NCBI GenBank assembly: GCA_037974335.1
Contig: CM075760.1
Span: 43,590,103 to 43,654,102, forward strand
Source of the DNA: Prionace glauca
Taxonomy: Eukaryota > Chordata > Chondrichthyes > Carcharhiniformes > Carcharhinidae
DNA length: 64,000 nt
Reading direction: 5' to 3'
Part shown: positions 31,431 to 41,699 of the stretch, piece by piece
How the letters are laid out: each line of letters opens with the position of its first letter
Position numbering within the stretch: position 1 is the first letter of the stretch
Position numbers and translations under genes: made by a program
The notes under the pieces: generated by a model
Database searches by the model: none
The model's input: the letters and a program-made list of their open reading frames with translations, nothing else
What the model was told of the DNA's origin: nothing

Positions 31431-31785
31431 GGCGCTGGTGCTCTTGTGTTTCTCCAGGGTGGATGAACAGTTGAAGCCTTGCCCACACACACACACATGT
31501 ATATAGTTTCACCCTGCTGTGAATGGTGTGATGATTTTTCAGGCTGTGAAACTGGTTAAAGCTCTTTCCATAGTCAGTTCACTGGACTATTCTCACTCGG
31601 GTGCGTGTTTGTCCCAATGCTTTTCTGGTCACACTACGTTTAAAATCTTTGCCCCCAGAATAGACAAACATTTTTCCTTTCATATTCAAAGGCTGATGAT
31701 ATTCTGCTCCTGATGAATCAAATGGCTAGTCAGACGTGATGTTCAGTTTGCGTTTTCCATCTGCCAATCCTTCACTTCCAATATC
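31431..31785 (-). other. ZNF-4 leader with ghost fingers
   Basis: Leader start ILEVKDWQMENAN then a stop. Further on there is a finger relic (TDYGKSFNQFHSLKNHHTIH, first cysteine gone) and the partial CVCGQGFNCSSTLEKH. Same layout as ZNF-3 and ZNF-9. Confidence 0.6.
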
Positions 31786-32007
31786 CTGTAAAAAGTTGAG
31801 AAAAGTCATCACCGTCAGTCCAGGATAGAAATTCTGAACAAACGATTCTAGTTTCTCTGCAACATGTTTTCCTCACCTGGTCTCCCAAATCTGTAATTCC
31901 CCACCCCACAGACTCTCCCCCCTCCCTGGCTGAAATCCAAATCTATCTCAAAATCTCCACCATTTCTTTCCTCCACTCCCAGTTTTCTCCCTCCCTCTTC
32001 TCTGTCT

Positions 32008-32595
32008 GAGTTCAGTTCTTAGTCCAACCGATTTATTTGATAATATTCTCACAAGCAAGCAAGCTTTCGAGGTTACCCTCTTCGCAGGTGAATGGAGAGT
32101 TCTGACCTCAGACAGACAGAGCATATAAAGCACAGACAGTTGCTGATTAGAATGCGAATCCTTACACCTAACCTGCTGTTCAAGTCTTAAAGTGGCTGAT
32201 AATGTGAGTGGAAGGAGCACTGATCACAGTTTAAAGAGATGTGTATTGTCTCCAGACAGTACAGTAAGTGAGGTTTTGCAAACCCAGGCAAGTCACGGGG
32301 GTTACAGATAGTGCGACATGAACCCAAGATCTTGGCTTCAGCCACTTTAAGACTTGAACAGCAGGTTAGGTGTAAGGATTCGCATTCTAATCAGCAACTG
32401 TCTGTGCTTTATATGCTCTGTCTGTCTGAGGTCAGAACTCTCCATTCACCTGTCGAAGAGGGTAACCTCGAAAGCTTGCTTGCTTGTGAGAATATTATCA
32501 AATAAATCGGTTGGACTAAAACCTGGTGTTGTCAGACTTTTTACTGTGTTTACGCCAGTCCAACGCCGGCAAACCCACATCATGAGTTCAGTTCT
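32008..32595. mobile_element. Penelope-like inverted dimer with 12-bp target duplication
   Basis: GAGTTCAGTTCT occurs at 32008-32019 and 32584-32595. Between them the arms 32021-32198 and 32339-32517 are near-perfect inverted copies of the Penelope-like 3' region, around a spacer of about 140 bases. A single-sided tail 32518-32583 ends 'gtccaacgccggcaaaccca' and 'catcat'. Confidence 0.85.
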
Positions 32596-32689
32596 CCAGC
32601 TCCTGTCTGCAGACTGACAATAAAACCAATGGGTCTTATTGGGGGTGTTTGTGAATCCTCCCCCTCACCTCCCAGAGTTTTCTTCCTTC

Positions 32690-33465
32690 CCAGAGATCAG
32701 AGTCCTCACTGATTTGAGGCCAAAGTGTAACCTCTTATTTATTGTCCCCTCCCCCATCCTCTGATGTGAACCATCCTCCAGTGACTGAGCCATGATGGGG
32801 CCGTTAACCTGGGTCTGTTCCCGGGAGGGAGGGAGGGAGAAGCCCCGCAGCTGCAAACCAGGGAGCTGACAATGATTCTGAAGGGTTTGCGGATCCACAA
32901 AGTGTTTCCAGATCCTCCCAGCCACCGCCTAACGCTGACTCCGCTTCTCCGGGACGAACAAGCGCTAATGACAACAATGACACTGCGCACGCTCCACATC
33001 ACAAAAGCCCAGGCACTGATTGACGGCGGCTCCGGACCAATAGGAAGAGAGGGGTGGGCCTGGAGGACTGAGCGGAGGAAGGGGCTGGTCCTCAAACCAA
33101 TCGGAGTGAATGAGGGGCGGGGCTGGAGGATCGAGCTGGAGCGGCTGGTCCTCCAACCAATCAGAGTGAAAGAGGGGGTGTGACCTGAAGCATGCGCATT
33201 GCGGGTAAAGGCGATGGATGGACAATTTTAATTTGGAAGCGAGATCGATACGAGGTAGAGGGTGACGTGCGGGGAACGATAAATACGACGGGTAGGTGGA
33301 GAGGCTTCTTAAACATGCTGTTCAAACCCAAACCCCGAAAAGAACTTTCCGGTCCCCCCCCGTTTGTACCAAATGGAGCCGCAGTTTGTAGTGTTGGACC
33401 CGGGCTGACTGCCGCCATTGAGGCTGAATGTGGGAGGCCGGCAGGGATTGTGAATGGAGAGTAAA
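32690..33465. promoter_or_regulatory. CpG-rich promoter region P5 between ZNF-4 and ZNF-5
   Basis: Lies between the head-to-head genes ZNF-4 (minus) and ZNF-5 (plus). It has ACTGCGCACGC (32982), a tandem pair of CCAAT modules at 33058-33117 and 33122-33180 (each 'ggctggtcct', CCAATC(A/G)GAGTGAA, then G-rich, the first with GGGGCGGGGC), GCATGCGCATTGCG (33191) and GCCGCCATTG (33411). The CCAAT module is shared with 50740-50815 of ZNF-7. Likely bidirectional. Confidence 0.7.
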
Positions 33466-33467
33466 GC

Positions 33468-33565
33468 CCTGACGTCACAATGGAATGGGTGAGTGTGTGA
33501 CGTCACAATGGAAGCGGATGAGTGTGATGTCACAGTGGAATGGGTGAGTGTGTGACGTCACAACG
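33468..33565. repeat. 28-bp minisatellite of CRE palindromes
   Basis: TGACGTCA at 33470-33477, 33498-33505 and 33553-33560, and the variant TGATGTCA at 33525-33532, spaced 28, 27 and 28 bases. Each repeats inside a unit like 'TGACGTCACAATGG' plus 'GTGAGTGTG'. The palindrome is the full cAMP response element recognised by CREB/ATF factors. Confidence 0.85.
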
Positions 33566-33619
33566 GGTGAGGTCTCCAGATGAGTTGGGACTTGGGTGGA
33601 TTCGGGTGATGGCACTGAC

Positions 33620-33887
33620 ATAACAAAGAACAGTAAAAAGTCTGACAACACCAGGTTTTAGTCCAACCGATTTATTTGATATTCTCACAAGCTTTCGAGG
33701 GGGCTGCCTCTTCGTCAGGTGAATGGAGAGTTCTGACTCTCCATTCACCTGACGAAGAGGCAGCCCCCTTGAAAGCTTGTGAGAATATTATCAAATAAAT
33801 CGGTTGGACTAAAACCTGGTGTTGTCAGACTTTTTACTGTGTTTACGCCAGTCCAACGCCGGCATACCCACATCATAACAAAGAACA
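33620..33887. mobile_element. Penelope-like palindrome with 13-bp target duplication
   Basis: ATAACAAAGAACA at 33620-33632 and 33875-33887. The interior 33633-33838 is two almost perfect inverted arms of about 100 bases meeting near 33735, followed by the single-sided tail 'gtccaacgccggcataccca' and 'catcat'. Confidence 0.88.
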
Positions 33888-34160
33888 ACACAGCACGGGA
33901 AACAGGCCCTTTGGCCCAACGAGCCCGCGCCGCCTCCCATTGTCAGTGACCTATTCATGATTTTAGTCTATGCCTAATGTGTGAGGATCAGGGAGGTCCA
34001 ATATAGGGACAATTTGTTACCCAATCAATCAGCCTAAAAGCACATTTTTGGGATGTGGGAGGAAACCGGAGCACCCGGAGGAAACCCACGCAACCATGGG
34101 GAGAACGCACAAACTCCCACAGACACAGGCCCAAATCCATGTGTCCGCATAGCAACAGAG
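33888..34160 (-). mobile_element. SINE, variant 3' end
   Basis: 'caggccctttggcccaacga', 'gatgtgggaggaaaccggag', 'cacccggaggaaacccacgc' in antisense order. The tRNA head is decayed. Confidence 0.7.
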
Positions 34161-34339
34161 ATAGTCTCTTAGCTGTCATGTTGCCCTTGAGATGGTCCAG
34201 TTTAAGCACACCAACGACATGAAGCAGTAGGCAACTCCCGAAGCAACATCCAAGAGCAGCCCACCACAACCTGCCACATGCACGTCCCTTGCTGGACTTA
34301 AATGCCTGTGGAGACAAAGATTCATTATTAAAAAAACTC

Positions 34340-34677
34340 TACATCCCTGAGGCTAAAACTGAATCCCAAGCCTACAATGTTTAGTAAGGCCTGCTATATC
34401 CCCCTATATGTAGACCGCTCATGTGGCTGTCCAAGTGACTCTTAAACAACCCTAGCGTGCCTGCTTCCACCACCTTACTCGGCAGTGCATTCCACATCCC
34501 CACTACCCTTTGCGTGAAAAACTGCCCTCTAATATTAGTCTTATACCTAGCCCCCCTCACCCTCGTTCTATCCATTTCTAATAGCGGAAAAAGCTTACCA
34601 CCATTTACTCTATCTATCCCCTTCATAATCTTATAAACCTCTGTTAGATCCCCCCTCAGCCGACGTCTCTCGAGGCC
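34340..34677 (-). mobile_element. CR1-type LINE 3' fragment (third young subfamily)
   Basis: The minus frame reads LERRRLRGDLTEVYKIMKG, IDRVNGGKLFPLLEMDRTR, QFFTQRVVGMWNALPSKVVE. It differs from families A and B in its 3' UTR. Confidence 0.85.
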
Positions 34678-34990
34678 CGGTGGCACAGTGGTTACCACAG
34701 CTGCCTAACAGTGCCAGGTGGAATTCTGGCCTCGGGGCACTATGAGGAGTTTGCACATTCTCCTTGTGGCTGTGTGGGTTTTCTCCAGGTGCTCCAGTTT
34801 CCTCCCATAGTCCAAAGATGTGCAGGCTAAATTAACCCTTGGCATCAACAGGATTAACAAGGTAAATACATAGGATAAATGGGGATGATAGGGCTTGGAT
34901 GGGATTGTTGTCAGTGCAGGCTCGATGGGCCAAATGGCCTCCTCACACTAGGTTTTCAATGAATGAAGACAGAAATAGGCAGTCTTTATG
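34678..34990 (+). mobile_element. tRNA-SINE
   Basis: Head CCGGTGGCACAGTGGTTACC at the left edge, then 'cctcccatagtccaaagatg' and 'ctcgatgggccaaatggcct'. Confidence 0.85.
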
Positions 34991-35269
34991 ATATGTGGAT
35001 ATGTGGCTGGGAGCTCCTCCTAGAGTGAAATATTTCACCAGGATTGTGAACAGCCTAGTTCAGCCTCAGACAGTTGCCAGGAAGCAGGATAGAGTTGCTG
35101 GTGATGAAGTGGAGTTTGTGATGGGGACTGAACACAATGGGTTCAGTCTTCCCAGTATTGAAAGAAATTTCTGTTCGTTAATACTGGCTATCAGACAAGT
35201 CAAGACATGAGTTGGAGGGGAACTTGGAGTTGATGATGTTCACATCTACCTGCTATCTTCATCCTTTGA

Positions 35270-35650
35270 GATGGTGGAGGTTGAGGGTTTGGGAGACTCT
35301 GTCAGTGTTCTCATTGAGTTGCAGATGTATAAAATCCCTCTCCTTCATCCCCGATCTCTCCTATTTCTGTTTTTTTCTCTAGTGCCCAGACTGGATGGCA
35401 GGTTCCCTTCCCTGAAGGACATAAGGAAATCAATTGGGTTTTTTGACAATCCAGCAGTTTTCATAGTCACCTTTTCCCAGTGCCGTTCCCACAAATTACC
35501 AGATTCTTTCAGCTCAATTTCACAACTTGCCATTGTGTTTTTGTGGGTTCACTCTCACTTCCTTTTTCTATTTTAAATCAATTTCACAGGGTATTAGAAG
35601 AGGAGGTTTTGCAGTTTGGAAACTGAAACCAAGCTTGGTATCAGCATCTT
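35270..35650 (+). other. Intron end and leader of ZNF-5
   Basis: 35270-35589 aligns with the ZNF-7 intron (50930-51149) and ends TTTCACAG. The exon from 35590 reads VLEEEVLQFGN, one stop, then NQAWYQHLMEPANLLQSEY, in the leader register. Part of the intron ('gacaatccagcagttttcat') is SINE-derived. Confidence 0.6.
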
Positions 35651-37000
35651 ATGGAGCCAGCCAATTTATTGCAATCTGAATATCAATGTGTTTTGAACAT
35701 GGAAGAAAATAGCACCATTCACAGTGGAGAGAAACTATACACGTGTTCTGTGTGTGGACAAGACTTCAGCCAATCATCTGACCTTTTGGAACACAATTGC
35801 AGTCACAACAGAGAGAAACTGTTGTGGAAATGTGGGGACTGTGAGAAGGGATTCAAATCCCCATCCTTGCTGGAAATTCATCTACGTAGTCACACTGGGG
35901 AGAGGCCATTCACCTGCTCCCAGTGTGGGAAAGGATTCACTCAGTCATCCAGCTTACATATTCACCAGAGGACTCACACTGAGGAGAGGCCATTTACCTG
36001 CTCTGTGTGTGGGAAGGCATTCAATCGGTCATTCAGCCTAGCCTTGCACAAGCGAACTCACACAGGGGAGAAACCGTTCACCTGCTCTGTGTGTGGGAAG
36101 GGATTCAATCAGTCATCAAACCTAGCAAAGCACCAGCGAATTCACAGTGAAGAGAGACCATTCACCTGCTCTGTGTGTGGGAAGGGCTTCAAAGCATCAT
36201 CCATGCTAACAAAACACCACCGCATTCACAATGGGGAGAGGCCATTCAGCTGTTCTCAATGTGGGAGGAGATTCGCGCTCTCAGCCAACCTGCTGACACA
36301 CCAGCGAATTCACACTGGGGAGAGGCCATTCATCTGCTCCCAGTGTGGGAAAGGATTCACTCAGTCATCCAGTTTACATATACACCAGAGGACCCACACT
36401 GGGGAGAGACCATTCACCTGTTCTATGTGTGGGAAGGCATTCAGTCAGTCATCTAACCTAACATTACACCAGCAAGTTCACACTGGGGAAAAGCCATTCA
36501 CTTGCTCCCAGTGTGGGAAGGGATTTGCTCGCTCATCCAACCTCCTGATACACCTGCGAGTTCACACTGGGGAGAGGCCGTTAACTTGCTCCCAGTGTCG
36601 GAAGCGATTCACTGACTCATCTCACCTGCTGGCACACCAGCGAACTCACACTGGGGAGAGGCCTTTCATCTGCTCCCAGTGTGGGAAGGGATTTGCACAC
36701 TCAGGCAATCTGTGGACACACCAGCGAGTTCACACTGGGAAGAAACCGTTCATCTGTTCCCAGTGTGGGAAGGGATTCAGTCAATCATCCAACCTAGCAA
36801 TACACCAACGGATTCACACTGGGGAGAGGATGTTCACTTGTTCCCAATGTGGGAAGGGCTTTGCTCACTCACACACACTGCAGGCTCACCAACGAGTTCA
36901 CAGTGGAGAGAAGCCATTCACTTGCTCTGTGTGTGGGAAGGAATTCAGTCAGTCATCAAATCTATTGAAACACCAGCGAATTCACAAGGAACTATTGTGA
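35651..37000 (+). CDS. ZNF-5: C2H2 poly-zinc-finger protein, 15 fingers
   Basis: The longest intact array in the window, a probable nuclear DNA-binding protein. The frame opens at MEPANLL inside the leader. A second ATG at 35699 (AACATGG, residues MEENSTIHSGEKLYTC) has the better context and matches LNMEG in ZNF-1 and ZNF-7, so I favour it as the true start. There are fifteen C2H2 units. The first two are divergent (CSVCGQDF ending EHNCSH, then CGDCEKGF), as in ZNF-1, and the rest are CSQCGKGF or CSVCGKGF with standard linkers. Fingers 3 and 8 have the same helix (TQSSSLHIHQRTH), marking an internal duplication of about five fingers. It ends KHQRIHKELL. No break was seen. It sits head to head with ZNF-4 across promoter P5. 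Confidence 0.92.
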   Translation: MEPANLLQSEYQCVLNMEENSTIHSGEKLYTCSVCGQDFSQSSDLLEHNCSHNREKLLWKCGDCEKGFKSPSLLEIHLRSHTGERPFTCSQCGKGFTQSSSLHIHQRTHTEERPFTCSVCGKAFNRSFSLALHKRTHTGEKPFTCSVCGKGFNQSSNLAKHQRIHSEERPFTCSVCGKGFKASSMLTKHHRIHNGERPFSCSQCGRRFALSANLLTHQRIHTGERPFICSQCGKGFTQSSSLHIHQRTHTGERPFTCSMCGKAFSQSSNLTLHQQVHTGEKPFTCSQCGKGFARSSNLLIHLRVHTGERPLTCSQCRKRFTDSSHLLAHQRTHTGERPFICSQCGKGFAHSGNLWTHQRVHTGKKPFICSQCGKGFSQSSNLAIHQRIHTGERMFTCSQCGKGFAHSHTLQAHQRVHSGEKPFTCSVCGKEFSQSSNLLKHQRIHKELL

Positions 37001-37109
37001 TTGAATTTTGCTGTGAATCATATTCAGACTGAACCATGGCCATTTGGGTCTGGTTCTGCTGAATTGAACAGCGACTCCAGCCCTGCTATCGGTGTTAATA
37101 TAGTTCGTC

Positions 37110-37495
37110 TGAGAATGGGAGAATTTGGGATCAGGAAACTCAAACAAAACCTCAGATCAGGATTGGATGGAGCCACACAATTTATCGTAAGCTAAACAGT
37201 GGAGAATTCTGAACCTGGAAGGAAACAACACCATTCACAACCACAGTCACAATAGGGAGAAACCGTGGAAATGTGGAGACTCAGAGGACTCAGTTACTTG
37301 TCAGAGCTAGAAACTCAGCAGTGCACTCATACTGGGGGGAGGCCATTCATCCGCTCTGAGTGTGGGAATGGATTCACTCAGTCTTCTGACTACACACCAG
37401 TGAGTTCAGACTGGGGAGAAACCATTCAACTGCCCTGAGTCAGAAGAGATTCAGTCGGCCATCGACACTGCTGAGTCACCAGTGAGTTTACAACT
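37110..37495 (+). pseudogene. ZNF pseudogene downstream of ZNF-5
   Basis: Begins with a leader relic (GNSNKTSDQDWMEPHNLS then a stop), followed by 'gggagaaaccgtggaaatgt' and two or three decayed fingers ('ggccattcatccgctctgag', 'tgggaatggattcactcag'). Several frame breaks. Probably the end of a tandem copy. Confidence 0.7.
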
Positions 37496-37549
37496 AACCA
37501 CAGTGATTGGATTTATCTGTTAATCACATCAAGGACTGAGCTGTGTTCA

Positions 37550-38190
37550 GTGTAAGTGAACCGGCAAATGAGGTTAAGGGACAGGTCAATAGAGGTGCAG
37601 TGGCAGATATTGAAAGGGATATTTCAGGAAACCCAGAACAGATACAGATTCCAATGAGAAAGAAAAATTCCAAGAGGAGGATCCACCATCGTGGTTCATT
37701 ACAAAAGTTAAAGATAGTATAAAACTTAAAGAAAAAAGCAAAGAATTGCACAAAGACGGGTGGCAGGTCAGAAAACTAGTCAGAATATAAACAGCAAAGA
37801 ATGATAAAGAGATTAATAAGGAGAGAAGAATTTGAGTACGAGAGAAGGCCAGTTAGAAATATAAAGATAGAAAGTAAATGTTTCTCTGGATAATTAAATA
37901 AAAAAGAGTTAACAAAGTGAATGTTGGTCCAGGAGAAAGTGATTCTGGGGAATTAATAACAGAAAGTAAGGAGATGGAAGATGAATTCAACAGGCATTCT
38001 GCATCAGTCTTCACTGTAGTTTAATACTCTATCCGATAGTATTGAGGATAGAAGTTATATCCTATCAGGGTGTGGAAGGGAGGGAGAAACTCAGGAAAAC
38101 TGCTGTCACTTATGAAGTGGTACAGAGCAAATAGTTGGAACTGTGGGCTGACAAATCCTGGGCCTTGATGTACAACAAAGAACAAAGAGG
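37550..38190 (+). mobile_element. Old CR1-like LINE fragment, upstream of RT
   Basis: 'agagattaataaggagagaa', 'aagtgattctggggaattaa', 'gcattctgcatcagtcttca' fit the linker between endonuclease and RT in CR1 elements. The segment 37920-38050 is repeated at 39963-40096. Confidence 0.55.
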
Positions 38191-38249
38191 CTCTTAAAAG
38201 AAGTAGCTCGTAAACTAGAAGCAAAGTACTGTGGATACTGATAATCTTA

Positions 38250-38345
38250 ATTGAAAACAGAAAATGCTGGAAAGACTCAGCAGGTCTGGCAGCATCAGTG
38301 GAGGGAGAAACAGAGTTGACTTTTTGAGGCCATGTGGCTGTTCTT
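38250..38345 (-). repeat. Short dispersed repeat
   Basis: 'aaaatgctggaaagactcag', 'caggtctggcagcatcagtg', inverse of the 13495-13600 type. Confidence 0.75.
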
Positions 38346-38399
38346 CAGCTGAAGATGGGTAGAAATGGCTGGTGAGATAGCTGATGCATTGTTTTTAAT

Positions 38400-39370
38400 T
38401 TTCCAAAATTCTCTGGTTTTGGTGGAAAGTAGCAAATGTAACTCCTTTATTCAAAAGAGAGAGGCAAAAAGCAGGAAACTACAGAACAGTTAACATATCA
38501 TAGGAAAAATGTTAGAAGTTATTATTAAATATGTTACAGCATGGTAGTAAGAAAAAAGTCAGGCTGTGAAGGAGAATCAACACGGTTTTGAGAAAGGGAA
38601 ATCATATTCATTCTATTTTTTCAGTTCTTTGAAGGATTCACACTTGCTGTGGATAAAGGGGAACCAGACGTGCATAAAGGTGAATGTACTGAGATTTCCA
38701 GAATGCATTTGTAAGCTACCACATCAAAGGTTATTGTGGAAAATAAAAACTCCTCATGGAGTGGGGGGGGCGGAATGGTAACATATTGACACAGAAAGAA
38801 GATTGGCTAGTTAATAGGAAATGGTTGGCATAAATGGGTCTTTTTTCTAGTTGGCTGAATGTGATGAGTGGTGTGCCAGAGGGATCAATGCTGGGACCTC
38901 AACCTTTTTACCATTTGTCTCAATGGCTCCGATAAAGGAATTGAAGATATGGTTGTTAAATTTGCTGATGATATAAAGCTAGCTGGAAAAGTAAGTAATG
39001 AAAAGGATGTAAGGAGGCTATAAAGGGACATAGGTTAAGCGAGTGGGCAAAGAACCAGTAGATATAATATAAATGTGGACAAATGTGAAATTGTCCATTT
39101 TGGTAGGAAGAATAAAAACAAAGTATATCATCAAAACAGTGAAGGATTCGGAGGGATCTGTGTGTCTTTGTGTATGAATCACAAAAGGCAGGTCCAGCAA
39201 GTAATCAGGAAAATTAATAGAATGTTATTGTTTATTGTGAAAAGAATTAGTTACAAAAGAAGGGACGTTATTCGTCAGTTATACAGAACACTGGTGTGAT
39301 CACAGTTGAAGTATTATTCATCTCCTTAAGGATGTAAATATGTAAGAAGCAGCTCAGAGAAGGTCCACTG
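38400..39370 (+). mobile_element. Old CR1-like LINE fragment, RT
   Basis: Plus-strand shreds of RT: 'gaaactacagaacagttaac' (NYRPVN), 'atcaatgctgggacctcaac' (GSMLGP), 'tttgctgatgatataaagct' (FADDIKL), and 'gtcagttatacagaacactg' (RQLYRTLV). Many breaks. Confidence 0.75.
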
Positions 39371-39374
39371 CACT

Positions 39375-39960
39375 AATACCTGGGATAGATGGCGAAAGGG
39401 TTAAAAATCATTCAATGCAGCAAAATTCCTGAGAAACTGCTTGAGCTGCAAGATACAGCCGCAAAAACAATCGACATGGGGCCTTTGATGGACCACAGGA
39501 GGGCTGTAGCTACAACATCACTGCTTTCAGATAACAGACTGCAGTGTATTTTGACAGAAATCATAAGTCACCACTCAGGTTGCCAAACAGTCAAGGATCA
39601 CATTCATATGTTTATTGATAATGTAACTGTGTACATGTGCCCTGTTGACGGAATATTGTAATTAGGCAAGCGTAGGGCTGCTGTCATTGGAAAAACACTA
39701 ATGTGGAAAATAAATGAAGTAATCAGAACTATTAGTTGGGATTGGATATTGAGTACCTTTGAATAAGTTTACAACTTTGATTTGTGTGACAATGACTTAT
39801 AGTTGATGTTAAAGATATAATTGCTGTTGTATTACTTTGCTCTGGGAGCCTGTATGTCACGTGTGGAAACAGGTTTCCCCTGCTATTAGATTGAATAAAG
39901 GCCAATTTTAAACTTTGAAAATATTTGTCTGGATTCTCGGGGGAGTGAAGAATGGGAGGC
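39375..39960 (+). other. Unassigned, possibly an old retroelement terminus
   Basis: A 90-codon frame at 39389-39661 resembles nothing I know. An AATAAA at 39894 follows 'gctattagattg'. This could be an LTR-like terminus, but no matching second copy, primer site or coding part is visible in the window, so I leave it unassigned. Confidence 0.25.
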
Positions 39961-39962
39961 TA

Positions 39963-40096
39963 AATGTTGGTCCAGGAGAAAGTGATTCTGGGGAATTAAT
40001 AACAGAAAGTAAGGAGATGGAAGATGAATTCAACAGGCATTCTGCATCAGTCTTCACTATAATTTAATACTCTATCAGATAGTATCGAGGATAGAA
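39963..40096 (+). repeat. Direct repeat of 37920-38050
   Basis: About 130 bases, with only a few substitutions between the two copies ('atgttggtccaggagaaagt' through 'gaggatagaa'). Confidence 0.85.
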
Positions 40097-40204
40097 AAGT
40101 TCCCTATTAAAGGGTATGGAGAAAAGGCAGGAGAATGGCAATAAGCCATAATGTTCATTTGGAGGGCCAGTGTAAACACAATGGGTCTCCTGCACCACGA
40201 TTCT

Positions 40205-40430
40205 GTGAAATTCAGGTCCTGGTGGATCAAGTGACCCTGTCAAATTTTGATCTAATGTTTGGTTTTAATTTTCTATCATTAAATCCTTCCCTTCTAATTT
40301 AAAAAAAGGAGTTGATGGTGTCAGTGTCACTGTCAATGCAGAATAGAAATTCAAAACAGATAATTCCAGTTTCTCTGGAACACTCTTCCCCCTCGTTTTC
40401 CCCAAACTTGTGGTTCAATCAAACTAAAAG
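40205..40430 (-). pseudogene. Orphan ZNF leader exon and intron end
   Basis: The minus strand shows the family intron ('ctggaattatctgttttgaa', 'tttctattctgcattgacag') and an acceptor-like TTTAAATTAG. It then reads LEGKDLMIEN, one stop, NQTLDQNLTGSLDPPGPEFH. No fingers follow on this strand nearby. Confidence 0.6.
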
Positions 40431-40439
40431 ACCAAAATC

Positions 40440-41050
40440 AACAACAAAGTCCCAACAGAATCTCCCTCTTCAGGGCCACCTGGGCATAGACAAAGACCAC
40501 AGAAGATCAACCAGAGTGACCCCCCATCTCCCCCTTCAGCCCCTCCTATCCTGGATCTACAGATTACTGTTCTAACCAGGGTCCAAAGCAGGTCCAGGAG
40601 AACATGCTCCCATTCACCCACTCCCTCCACACTATACAGCCTTCTGGACTCAACATTCAGTCCATCAATTTCAGAGAGTAAACTCTCAGCCCGTTCTGTT
40701 TCTTTATCTTTGATTGTTTCATTTTTCCTCCTTTCAGTCAACAACCAAACCGCACCCCCCCCCCAACTCCCCTGGCCCTGACACAGCTTTTGTTTTTTTC
40801 CCACTCCATCTCCATTCCCTCTGGCTCTGGGGGATTTACTTTTCTCTCATTCAATCTCTCCTGTCTTCCACCCTGTCACAGACTTTCATTTAGTTCATGT
40901 CACACTTCTCCGCTTTCTCCAAACCTGTTACATTTCTAACTTTTCCCAGTTCTGATGAGAGGTCACAGACCTGAAATATTAACGCTGTTTCTTTCTCTGC
41001 ACAGATGCTGCCTCACCTGCTGAGTTTTATTCCAGATTTTTTGTGCTTTT
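40440..41050. repeat. Dispersed repeat mixture
   Basis: 40590-40900 carries 'acagccttctggactcaaca' and 'gtaaactctcagcccgttct', phrases I know as dispersed in shark DNA. 40950-41050 is the 'cacagatgctgcctcacctg' short repeat. The open frame at 40424-40804 on the minus strand is not supported as a gene. Confidence 0.5.
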
Positions 41051-41269
41051 CAAGATTTCACAGAATCACCAAATAGCTTTGGTGCAGAAGGAAGCCACAT
41101 GGCCCATTGTGTCTGCCCCAGTTCTCCAAATGCAGAACTCAACTAGCCACCTTCGCCCTGTATTTCTGCACATTCTTCCTATTCAGATGATGTCTCATTG
41201 CCCTTTGAATACTTCAATTGAATCTGTCTGCACCACACAATCAGAAGTGCATTACAGTCCCTAATTTGT
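41051..41269 (-). mobile_element. LINE or SINE 3' fragment
   Basis: 'agaatcaccaaatagctttg', 'aggaagccacatggcccatt', 'gtctgccccagttctccaaa': a conserved 3'-end type, inverse. Confidence 0.5.
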
Positions 41270-41690
41270 GTGTGAAGGGATACGCTCAGTCATCCTGCCT
41301 CACTGAAATTCTTCACACTGAAAATAGTCCTTTTAAATGTTCTAAATGTGTAAAAATTTTAAAAGCAGACAAGAAGTGTTGAAACGCCAACTCATTCATG
41401 ATTAATAAGGGAATCAAGGGTTATGGGAAAAAGGCAGAAGAATGGGGGTGAGAAAAATATCAGCCATGACTGAATGGCAGAGCAGACTTGATGGGTCGAG
41501 TGGCCTAATTCTGCTCCTGTATCTTATGATCTTATGCTCATTCATTCATCTGCTCCATATGTGGGAAAGGATTTGCCCTTTCAACCTGTTGAGACCCCAG
41601 TGAGCTCACACAGGGAAGAGCTTCATTCAGTCACCCAACCTGATTAAACACCAGTGAGATCACATGCGACTACAGAGGTTGGCTTCTATT
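41270..41690 (+). pseudogene. ZNF pseudogene interrupted by a LINE tail
   Basis: Finger relics 'ggatacgctcagtcatcctg' and 'cttcacactgaaaatag' on the left, then 'atctgctccatatgtgggaa' and 'gattaaacaccagtgagatc' on the right. The LINE tail at 41391-41545 lies between them. Frame lost throughout. Confidence 0.7.
41391..41545 (+). mobile_element. LINE 3' tail with 9-bp target duplication
   Basis: CTCATTCAT at 41391-41399 and 41537-41545 brackets 'aagggaatcaagggttatgg', 'gaatggcagagcagacttga', 'cctgtatcttatgatcttat'. Confidence 0.75.
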
Positions 41691-41699
41691 GACATTACT

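Noticed and set aside
39389-39661. 90-codon frame as a gene
   Set aside because: No homology recognised, no promoter or splice context, embedded between old LINE pieces.
39375-39960. A solo LTR
   Set aside because: Only an AATAAA and an AT-rich edge suggest it. No second copy, no target duplication and no coding neighbour could be seen.
40424-40804. 126-codon minus frame as a gene
   Set aside because: Lies in dispersed repeats and the orphan leader region. The peptide is low-complexity.
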